From: Campylobacteraceae bacterium
GTDB taxonomy: Bacteria > Campylobacterota > Campylobacteria > Campylobacterales > Sulfurospirillaceae
DNA: 12,051 nucleotides
Direction: 5' to 3'
Assembly (NCBI GenBank): GCA_027013265.1
Contig: JALUXQ010000123.1
Coordinates: forward strand, 1-12,051
Part shown: positions 6,784-12,051 of the stretch, in pieces
Position numbering within the stretch: the first letter of the stretch is position 1
Layout of the letters: each line of letters begins with the position of its first letter
The notes under the pieces: generated by a model
The model's input: only the letters and a program-made list of their open reading frames with translations
The model's database searches: none
What the model was told of the DNA's origin: nothing
Translations under genes and position numbers: made by a program

Positions 6784-6788
6784 AGCCT
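6775..6788. terminator. small hairpin covering both stop codons of prfA and the glucosaminidase gene
   Basis: GGGCT at 6775-6779 pairs with AGCCT at 6784-6788 (one G-T wobble on the plus strand) around the four-base loop TTAG. The hairpin contains the convergent stop codons. No T run follows on either strand, so it would be a poor intrinsic terminator by itself. Confidence 0.2.
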
Positions 6789-7490
6789 GTCGTAGTATAA
6801 CAGATTATTTTTCTTGATGACAATATTGAGTATCTTTATATACTGCTCTTTAAGTGCAGAGTAGTTAATCATAGTTTTTGATGCTATAAGACCATTATAA
6901 ACTATGCCTTTATCTCTTGCTTTTTTTCTTTCGACTCTAAATTTTATATAGGCTATATTTCTATTTAGATTTAAAACATATGCGTTTACTGAGCTTTGAA
7001 GAGAGTTAAAAATTCTAATAGTATGTGTTTTGCCTTCGTCTCTATCTTCAGGAATCAAGCCATTTCCTGTATATGTCCAATGTCCAAAGATATTGTTTGC
7101 TTCAATCACAAATCTACTTTTACCCCAACCACTCTCTATGGCTCCTTGTGCTAAAGCAAGTGAAACTGGAACTACATCAATTTTTGCGAGATACTCTTCT
7201 TGGTTAAAAAGCCCTTTTATTTTATATTTTCTAAAAAGCATAAGTAGATTTTGAAGAGATACACCATCTAGGTTTCTAAAGCCATTTGTCCAGGCATTTG
7301 AGAGAAAAATTTTTATAAAAACCCTCTCTTTTTTTACCTGTTGATTGCTTTTTTCGATAAGAGGCAACAAAATCTTTACAAACTCTTTTTTCTGTTTTTT
7401 TGGGCTCTCTATATCATAATAGTAACTAGGAAAACCCGCACTAAAAGCATTTATAGCCAAAAGAGATAAAAATATAAACCTAAAAAACAT
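6780..7490 (-). CDS. exported Bax-like glucosaminidase (GH73-type peptidoglycan hydrolase)
   Basis: This encodes 236 residues with an N-terminal signal peptide (MFFRFIFLSLLAINAFSA, cleavage near 18). The domain from about 105 to 215 matches the glucosaminidase family (GH73; FlgJ C-terminal and E. coli Bax type), which cuts the glycan backbone of peptidoglycan. Key signs are VPVSLALAQGAIESGWGKSRF near 107-127, with E119 as the likely catalytic acid, and the downstream NNIFGHWTY and SLQSSVNAYVLNLN segments. The stretch before the domain (YYDIESPKKQKKEFVKILLPLI) is of the Bax type rather than FlgJ; no rod-binding domain or SH3 repeats are present. The ATG at 7490 lies inside the end of dapF (11-base overlap), so it is translated from the coaE-dapF message. 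It probably acts in the periplasm on wall turnover; the exact role is unproven. Confidence 0.87.
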   Translation of the reverse strand: MFFRFIFLSLLAINAFSAGFPSYYYDIESPKKQKKEFVKILLPLIEKSNQQVKKERVFIKIFLSNAWTNGFRNLDGVSLQNLLMLFRKYKIKGLFNQEEYLAKIDVVPVSLALAQGAIESGWGKSRFVIEANNIFGHWTYTGNGLIPEDRDEGKTHTIRIFNSLQSSVNAYVLNLNRNIAYIKFRVERKKARDKGIVYNGLIASKTMINYSALKEQYIKILNIVIKKNNLLYYDRL

Positions 7491-8226
7491 CTATCACCGT
7501 ATCAAAAACCTTAGATACTTTGCCCTTAAAATAGAGCTTTTTATCCACTATTTTAAGCTCCAACTCCTCTTTGCTACTAGGATAAACTTTAGTAAAATCG
7601 CCAATTTTTCCAATCTGATTTGCACTGTAGAAACAAGCTGCCATGCCAGTTCCGCAAGCTAAAGTTTCAGCCTCAACACCTCTTTCGTAAGTTCTAACAA
7701 ACAATTTACCATCCAGGATGGAAGCAAAATTTACATTTGCATTATAAGCATATCTCATCTTTGATGCCAATTTCAGATCAAACCTATCTACATCATCAAC
7801 AAAAGTTACCAAATGAGGAACTCCTGTATCATAAAAATGCCAAACAAACCCATCCTCTTCAAACGGTTCACTTAGTTTTTGCGGATCACCTAATTGGGTC
7901 TCTACTATATCTCCTGCAACTTTTGAAGTGATAATACCAGCACCAGTTACAAAGTTCATCTCATTGTTAGCTAACCCATTCGCAAAGGCATAGTGAGCGC
8001 AGGCTCTTGTGCCATTTCCGCACATGTTAGCAAGTGAGCCATCACTATTATAAAACTGCCACTTAAAATCCTCTTTGTTGTGTGGCAAAAGCACGATAAG
8101 CCCATCTGCCCCTACTCCATTTTGTCGATGACACAACTTGATAGCAAGGGCACTTCTATCCATCTCTTTAAAGGTGTGAAATATCACAAAATCATTTCCA
8201 CTTGCATTATATTTTGAAATTTGCAC
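7480..8226 (-). CDS. dapF: diaminopimelate epimerase
   Basis: This encodes a 248-residue DapF, which interconverts LL- and meso-diaminopimelate, the last step before lysine and the supplier of the peptidoglycan cross-linking residue. It works without cofactor, using two cysteines as acid and base: C69 in MCGNGTRACAHYA and C191 in ACGTGMAACFYS are both present. The N-terminal SGNDFVIF and GVGADGLIVL motifs and DTGVPHLV near 133-140 are also typical. It is slightly shorter than the E. coli enzyme (274). The start is GTG at 8226, with GGAG seven bases upstream inside coaE; it overlaps coaE by 20 bases and is overlapped by the glucosaminidase gene. The operon thus joins CoA synthesis, a cell-wall precursor and a wall hydrolase. 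Confidence 0.97.
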   Translation of the reverse strand: MQISKYNASGNDFVIFHTFKEMDRSALAIKLCHRQNGVGADGLIVLLPHNKEDFKWQFYNSDGSLANMCGNGTRACAHYAFANGLANNEMNFVTGAGIITSKVAGDIVETQLGDPQKLSEPFEEDGFVWHFYDTGVPHLVTFVDDVDRFDLKLASKMRYAYNANVNFASILDGKLFVRTYERGVEAETLACGTGMAACFYSANQIGKIGDFTKVYPSSKEELELKIVDKKLYFKGKVSKVFDTVIDVF

Positions 8227-8782
8227 TTAAATACTCCATAAATTTTTTACTTTGCTCCAAAAGATGGCTTCTATTTTTTGAATTATCTATAACATAATCG
8301 GCTTCTATTTTTTTTTCTTCTATATCCATCTGAGACTTAACCCTCATCAAAGCCTCTTTGTAGCTTAAATTTTCTCTGTTCATAAGTCTTTTTATCTGCT
8401 CATCTCTAGAACAATAGACAACTGCCACAAACTTAGCATCATATTTTCCACTCTCAAAATATAATGGAATATCCACTATATATCTTGTGTATTTTGCCTC
8501 TAAAACTTGCACTTCTTGGTCTATTTTTTCTTTTATCAATGGGTGAATATAGCTGTTTAGTTTTGCTCTCTCTTTAGGGTTATTAAAAACCAAATTGCCA
8601 AGAGATTTTCTATCTATTTTACCATTTTTTACAAAAGATGCGCCAAAAAGTCTTTTTATTGTGTTGGCATCTATGAGCTCTTTTGCGATTTTATCTGCAT
8701 CTACTATCACATATCCACAATCTTGAAGAAGCATACATACAGAGCTTTTTCCTGTTGCGATAGAGCCAGTTATTACAACCAT
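8207..8782 (-). CDS. coaE: dephospho-CoA kinase
   Basis: This encodes a 191-residue dephospho-CoA kinase, which phosphorylates the 3'-hydroxyl of dephospho-CoA with ATP as the last step of coenzyme A synthesis. The P-loop is G6-SIAT-GKS at 6-13 (GSIATGKSS), followed by VDADKIAKELI at 27-37, the conserved HPL at 80-82, DIPLYFE at 104-110, and the ADYVIDN segment at 161-167. Length is normal. The ATG at 8782 has AAGGA seven bases upstream and a nearby extended -10 element, so it heads the coaE-dapF-glucosaminidase operon, divergent from purM. Confidence 0.96.
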   Translation of the reverse strand: MVVITGSIATGKSSVCMLLQDCGYVIVDADKIAKELIDANTIKRLFGASFVKNGKIDRKSLGNLVFNNPKERAKLNSYIHPLIKEKIDQEVQVLEAKYTRYIVDIPLYFESGKYDAKFVAVVYCSRDEQIKRLMNRENLSYKEALMRVKSQMDIEEKKIEADYVIDNSKNRSHLLEQSKKFMEYLSANFKI

Positions 8783-8801
8783 CTTCCATTCCTTATAGAA
8801 G

Positions 8802-8810
8802 ATTTTAACA
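8802..8810 (-). promoter_or_regulatory. candidate extended -10 promoter of coaE operon
   Basis: On the minus strand this reads TGTTAAAAT, an extended -10 element 19 bases before the coaE ATG, leaving a leader of about 13 bases with the AAGGA ribosome site. There is no clear -35. It lies in the -35 zone of the facing purM promoter. Confidence 0.4.
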
Positions 8811-8817
8811 TATATTT

Positions 8818-8826
8818 TGCTAAAAT
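8818..8826 (+). promoter_or_regulatory. candidate extended -10 promoter of purM
   Basis: This reads TGCTAAAAT, an extended -10 element 29 bases before the purM ATG, followed by the AAAAAGGA ribosome site. There is no clear -35. It faces the similar coaE element only seven bases away, so the two polymerases would compete for the same DNA. Confidence 0.4.
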
Positions 8827-8855
8827 CCCTTTAAATTTAGACAAAAAGGACGAAG

Positions 8856-9851
8856 ATGGCTAATGTAAGCTATAAAGATGCTGGAGTTGATATCGATGCG
8901 GGTGCACAATTTGTAGAAAATATAAAACCATTGGTTAAGTCAACATTTGATTCAAATGTACTTGGTGGAATCGGCTCATTTGCTGGAGCTTATGAACTGC
9001 CTGGTGGATATAAAAAGCCTGTGATATTAGGTGCAACTGATGGAGTGGGAACAAAACTAAAACTAGCAATCGACAGTGGGAAATTTGATACGGTTGGTAT
9101 CGATTTGGTGGCTATGTGTGTAAATGATCTTATATGCAACTTCGGAACTCCTCTATTCTTTTTGGACTATTATGCGACAAGCAAACTTGATATCGCAGAG
9201 TCAACTGCAGTTGTTAAAGGCATAGCTCAAGGATGTCTTTACTCTGAGTGCTCTTTGATTGGTGGAGAGACTGCTGAGATGCCTGGCATGTATGCCCCAA
9301 AAGATTTTGATTTGGCTGGATTTGCTGTAGGAATTGCTGAAAAAGACGAAATGAACAGACTAGAACATGTAAAAGCTGGCGATATGCTAATAGCACTTCC
9401 AAGCTCTGGCATACACTCAAATGGTTACTCACTTGTTAGAAAACTGTTTTTTGAAAAACTAAACTATAAATTTGATGATTTGATAGACGGAAAACCCTTA
9501 ATAGATATACTTTTAGAGCCAACTCGCATATATGTAAAAACTTTCAAAAAACTAAAACACAAGATAAATGCGTTAGCTCACATAACTGGTGGAGGTATCA
9601 TTGAAAATCTTCCAAGAGTCTTGCCTGAAAATCTTCAAGCAGTAGTACAAAAAGATAAAATCAAAATACTAGATATATATAAGCTTATGAGCTCACACAT
9701 AGAAGAGGTTGAAATGTTTAGAACTTTCAATATGGGAGTTGGTATGATTTTAGTAGTAAGCGAAGAAAATGTGGATTTTGTTTTGGAAAATAGCGACGGA
9801 TATGTCATGGGAGAGTTAAAAGAGGGCAAAAAAGAGGCTTTGGTGATTTAG
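8856..9851 (+). CDS. purM: phosphoribosylformylglycinamidine cyclo-ligase (AIR synthetase)
   Basis: This encodes a 331-residue PurM, which closes the imidazole ring in purine synthesis, turning FGAM into AIR with ATP. Family signatures are clear: the N-terminal YKDAGVDIDAG, GATDGVGTKLKLA at 59-71, the glycine-rich ECSLIGGETAEMPGMY at 131-146, DLAGFAVG at 152-159, SSGIHSNGYSLVRK further on, and HITGGGIIENLPRVLP. Length is near normal (E. coli 345). The ATG at 8856 has AAAAAGGA five bases upstream. It is divergent from coaE, and a DUF218 membrane protein follows two bases after its stop, so the two are cotranscribed. Confidence 0.97.
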   Translation: MANVSYKDAGVDIDAGAQFVENIKPLVKSTFDSNVLGGIGSFAGAYELPGGYKKPVILGATDGVGTKLKLAIDSGKFDTVGIDLVAMCVNDLICNFGTPLFFLDYYATSKLDIAESTAVVKGIAQGCLYSECSLIGGETAEMPGMYAPKDFDLAGFAVGIAEKDEMNRLEHVKAGDMLIALPSSGIHSNGYSLVRKLFFEKLNYKFDDLIDGKPLIDILLEPTRIYVKTFKKLKHKINALAHITGGGIIENLPRVLPENLQAVVQKDKIKILDIYKLMSSHIEEVEMFRTFNMGVGMILVVSEENVDFVLENSDGYVMGELKEGKKEALVI

Positions 9852-9853
9852 AT

Positions 9854-10642
9854 ATGAGCCTAGTGTATATAGCATCAAAACTCTTTACATATTTTGTGTT
9901 GCCACCAGGTATCTTTATACTGCTTTTTATCTTAATGGCATTTTATGTAAAAAAATTTAAAAAGATATTTCTCTTTTTTGGTTTGTGTTTTTATCTTCTT
10001 AGTAATACTTTTGTTGCAAACCTACTTCTTGAGCCATTAGAAAAACCATACAATAAAGTATTTGATAAAAATACCAAAGCTGATGCAGTGGTAGTGCTTG
10101 GAGGGGGGAATATCATACCAAGTGCAAACCTGCCTTTAGCAAGTGGTGCAAATAAAAGAGCACTATATGGTCTCATGCTTGCAAAATCACAAAATCTACC
10201 TCTTCTGTTTAGCGGTGGCGGCTTAATAAGAAAATATAGCGAGGCTAACTCATTTGTAAAAACCATGCAAGAACTACAAAAAGGTCTCTCAATCAACCTA
10301 AAATTTTCACAAAAAATTCAAAGAGGTAAATTTGTTATTTTAACAGAAGATAGAAGCCTAGATACATTTCAAAATGCCAAATTTACAAAAGATAAATTTG
10401 CCGATATAGGTATAAAAAATCCTACTATCTTCCTTGTAACTTCAGCATATCACATGAGAAGAGCCAAAGAACTATATGAGTATTTTGGTTTTAGAGTTAT
10501 ACCGACTGCGACTGATTTTAAGATAGACTACAAGAGTAAAGGCATTTTTGGGTATTTGCCAGATATTGGAGCTTTTAACAGAAGTTATATAGCCCTGCAC
10601 GAATATGCAGGACTATTAAGTTTAATGTTCAGGTTAAAATAG
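9854..10642 (+). CDS. DUF218 (YdcF/ElyC-like) membrane protein
   Basis: This encodes 262 residues. Two membrane spans (about 12-31 and 37-56) are followed by a DUF218 domain from about 77: DAVVVLGGG at 77-85, a middle LLFSGGG at 118-123, the acidic-residue motif EDRSLDTFQNAKFTK near 165-179, and FLVTSAYHMRRAKELYEYFGFRVIP at 193-217. The size and two-span N-terminus match E. coli ElyC, an envelope factor linked to peptidoglycan synthesis and lipid-carrier use, better than the shorter SanA or YdcF types. The biochemical activity of the family is not settled, so I leave the symbol blank. The ATG at 9854 is two bases after the purM stop, with GGTGA seven bases upstream, which suggests coupling. 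It converges on nifU. Confidence 0.85.
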   Translation: MSLVYIASKLFTYFVLPPGIFILLFILMAFYVKKFKKIFLFFGLCFYLLSNTFVANLLLEPLEKPYNKVFDKNTKADAVVVLGGGNIIPSANLPLASGANKRALYGLMLAKSQNLPLLFSGGGLIRKYSEANSFVKTMQELQKGLSINLKFSQKIQRGKFVILTEDRSLDTFQNAKFTKDKFADIGIKNPTIFLVTSAYHMRRAKELYEYFGFRVIPTATDFKIDYKSKGIFGYLPDIGAFNRSYIALHEYAGLLSLMFRLK

Positions 10643-10653
10643 GCGTATTTTAA
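10634..10653. terminator. perfect hairpin spanning both convergent stop codons (ElyC-like gene and nifU)
   Basis: TTAAAATA at 10634-10641 pairs exactly with TATTTTAA at 10646-10653 around a GGCG loop. The stop codons of both genes (TAG 10640-10642 and TAA read at 10652-10650) lie in it. It is the only structure at this junction. The stem is all A-T, so it is a weak candidate for a bidirectional terminator. Confidence 0.3.
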
Positions 10654-11639
10654 ATTGGAAGAACTCTTATTTTCTCACCTAGTTTGTCTCTTAGTACCGC
10701 TTCTATCGCATAAAGTGTGCCTGAGCTACTACTTGCACATCCACTGCAAGCACCAAGATATCTGATGTATATATCTGTAAAACCGTCATCTGTATCTCGT
10801 ATGTCTATGATTTCTAGATTTCCGCCATCCATCATCAGCATTTCACGGATATTTTCATCTATAACGGCTTCTACCTTTTTGAGTTTTTGCACCATTGTCA
10901 AATCTGCAAATGCTAAGGCTCCTAAGTCAGATGTTTTCGCATCGGCCAAGGATTTAACTGCATCATGATCCATCTCTGCTCTAGTATCTTTTAAGATGTC
11001 TACTAGATAATAATCTCTCTCTTCATGACCGCCTGGTTTTATACAAGATTTACAAAAAGCACCAGCTTTTGTGTAGTTTGTTATCTCTTCCACTGTTTTT
11101 AAATCATTTAGTTTTATAACTTCTTTGATAGTTCCTAAGCTAACTCTTGCGCACTCGCACACTATAATTTGATCTTCAAAACTAGAAGCGTCGACACCTT
11201 TATAAGAAGCAGCTGCCTCTTTTATGACATCATATGCCATGACTGAACAGTGCATCTTTTGTGGTGGAACTGCCGGGGTATCGGGATTGTCTCTCATGGC
11301 ATGCTCTACATCTATATTGGTGATTTTTACAGCCTCATCAACAGTTTTTCCAATACAAAGTTCTGCCATAGTATCAGAGCTCGCTATCGCTGTACCACAT
11401 CCGAAACTCTTAAATTTGGCCTTTTTTATGATGTCAGTTTCAGGATCAACCGCCCAATACAATCTTACTGCATCGCCACAGCTTTCGGCCCCAAAATCAG
11501 CAACGATAAGTTTTGCTCCCATCTCTTTCGCTTCTTCTTCTGTTATCTCTCCCATATTTTGTGGGTGGTTCATCAAATCTTGTACTTTTTGACTGTACTC
11601 TTCCCAAATTGATCCACCTATTAGTGTATTTTTTCCCAT
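10650..11639 (-). CDS. nifU: NifU, three-domain Fe-S cluster assembly scaffold
   Basis: This encodes a 329-residue full-length NifU, on which NifS-derived sulfur and iron are built into clusters for transfer to target proteins. Three domains can be seen in order. The IscU-like scaffold domain (about 12-140) has its three cysteines C54 (AESCGDAV), C81 (SFGCGTA) and C131 (HCSVM). A BFD-like [2Fe-2S] domain (about 158-202) has CEC at 161-163 and CKSC at 196-199. The NifU C-terminal domain (about 252-329) has the CSGC pair at 298-301. The ATG at 11639 has AAAGGA seven bases upstream. It follows nifS by 18 bases. In Campylobacterota such as Helicobacter, NIF-type NifU/NifS serve as the general Fe-S machinery, so the name does not imply nitrogen fixation; no nif enzyme genes are in the window. 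Confidence 0.95.
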   Translation of the reverse strand: MGKNTLIGGSIWEEYSQKVQDLMNHPQNMGEITEEEAKEMGAKLIVADFGAESCGDAVRLYWAVDPETDIIKKAKFKSFGCGTAIASSDTMAELCIGKTVDEAVKITNIDVEHAMRDNPDTPAVPPQKMHCSVMAYDVIKEAAASYKGVDASSFEDQIIVCECARVSLGTIKEVIKLNDLKTVEEITNYTKAGAFCKSCIKPGGHEERDYYLVDILKDTRAEMDHDAVKSLADAKTSDLGALAFADLTMVQKLKKVEAVIDENIREMLMMDGGNLEIIDIRDTDDGFTDIYIRYLGACSGCASSSSGTLYAIEAVLRDKLGEKIRVLPI

Positions 11640-11657
11640 AATTTATCCTTTATCTCG

Positions 11658-12051
11658 TTATAATTTGCTCTCATGCCAATCAGGGGCATAAGCATATGTG
11701 CTGGAAATCGCTCTTAGTCTTTGCACAGCATTTTTTATAGTCTCTATCGTAAAATCAATCTCTTCATCAGTTGTAAATCTAGAAAGCGATAGCCTAAGAG
11801 CCGTATGTGCCAAGTCTGCTTCAGCACCGATAGCTTCCATAACAGGGTTTGACTCTAGTGTTTCACTAGCACATGCACTTCCTGTACTCGCTCCGATACC
11901 TGCTTTGTTTAAATCCCAAAGCATCGCTTCCCCCTCTATACCCTTTACGCTTATAAGTATAGTATTTGGTGTTCTTTGATCTTTAGCTCCAACTACAAAA
12001 GTACCAGGAATTTTTAGCAACTCGTCTTCTAGTCTGTTTCTGAGTCTCTTG
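11658..12051 (-). CDS. nifS: NifS cysteine desulfurase (C-terminal part, 5' end outside window)
   Basis: The last 131 codons of a PLP-dependent cysteine desulfurase, which removes sulfur from L-cysteine as an enzyme-bound persulfide and passes it to NifU. The frame stays open to the window edge (first residues KRLRNRLEDELL), so the gene starts beyond 12051. The sequence GASTGSACASETLESNPVMEAIG holds the active-site cysteine loop (SAC), followed by the usual ALRLSLSRFTTDEEID segment. The pyridoxal-binding lysine lies in the missing part. The tail AISSTYAYAPDWHESKL ends 18 bases before nifU. The family member is NifS/IscS type; the neighbouring NIF-type NifU makes NifS the likely name. Confidence 0.93.
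   Translation of the reverse strand, partial: KRLRNRLEDELLKIPGTFVVGAKDQRTPNTILISVKGIEGEAMLWDLNKAGIGASTGSACASETLESNPVMEAIGAEADLAHTALRLSLSRFTTDEEIDFTIETIKNAVQRLRAISSTYAYAPDWHESKL

Noticed and set aside
11224..11612. Two plus-strand frames of about 120 codons opposite nifU
   Set aside because: They lie antisense to a clear nifU frame with all conserved cysteines and have no ribosome site or family resemblance; they are shadows.
11658..12020. A complete 120-residue protein starting at 12020
   Set aside because: The supposed start is an internal TTG leucine codon; the frame stays open to the window edge with residues typical of NifS, so it is a truncated longer gene.
10650..12051. nifU-nifS as a sign of a nitrogen fixation island
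   Set aside because: NIF-type NifU/NifS are the housekeeping Fe-S system in Campylobacterota, and no nitrogenase or other nif genes are nearby.
1..12051. CRISPR arrays, tRNA, rRNA, insertion sequences or phage genes
   Set aside because: I looked for regularly spaced repeats, cloverleaf-like sequences and transposase or integrase motifs and saw none.

Overview
The window reads as an ordinary chromosomal segment of a Campylobacterota (Epsilonproteobacteria) genome, most likely a free-living sulfur-oxidiser-type relative such as Sulfurimonas or a neighbour. The evidence is the low GC, the frequent TTG and GTG starts, the long fused NifU protein (IscU-like, BFD-like [2Fe-2S] and NifU C-terminal domains) next to NifS, and the general character of the proteins. 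The genus is inference; the phylum-level call is fairly firm. I see no phage, insertion sequence, CRISPR array, tRNA or rRNA, and no gap over 300 bases without a gene.

Layout. Positions 1-2511 form a minus-strand series read from right to left: a DMT/EamA permease, a small lipoprotein whose start overlaps the permease stop, endonuclease IV (nfo), a possible 22-codon mini-ORF, and the N-terminus of an acyl-CoA synthetase-like AMP-binding enzyme that leaves the window. From 2680 to 5292 a plus-strand operon encodes a complete polar amino acid ABC importer: ATPase, periplasmic binding protein, and a permease with an extra extracytoplasmic segment. A 24-bp perfect inverted repeat sits between the ATPase and binding-protein genes. 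From 5416 to 6783 rpsT and prfA follow behind a good extended -10 promoter. On the minus strand from 8782 down to 6780, coaE, dapF and a Bax-like glucosaminidase overlap one another as a tight operon. Divergently, purM and a DUF218/ElyC-like membrane protein run from 8856 to 10642. The window ends with the minus-strand nifS-nifU pair for Fe-S cluster assembly (nifS truncated by the window edge).

Functional themes are housekeeping: DNA repair, amino acid uptake, translation, CoA synthesis, meso-diaminopimelate supply, peptidoglycan turnover, purine synthesis and Fe-S assembly. The dapF and glucosaminidase genes, with the ElyC-like gene nearby, give a mild cell-wall flavour. No new multi-gene system is evident. 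The points most worth a second look are the large inverted repeat at 3423-3506, the mini-ORF at 199-267, the periplasmic insertion in the ABC permease, the overlapping divergent coaE/purM promoters, and the hairpins that cover both stop codons at the two convergent gene junctions.
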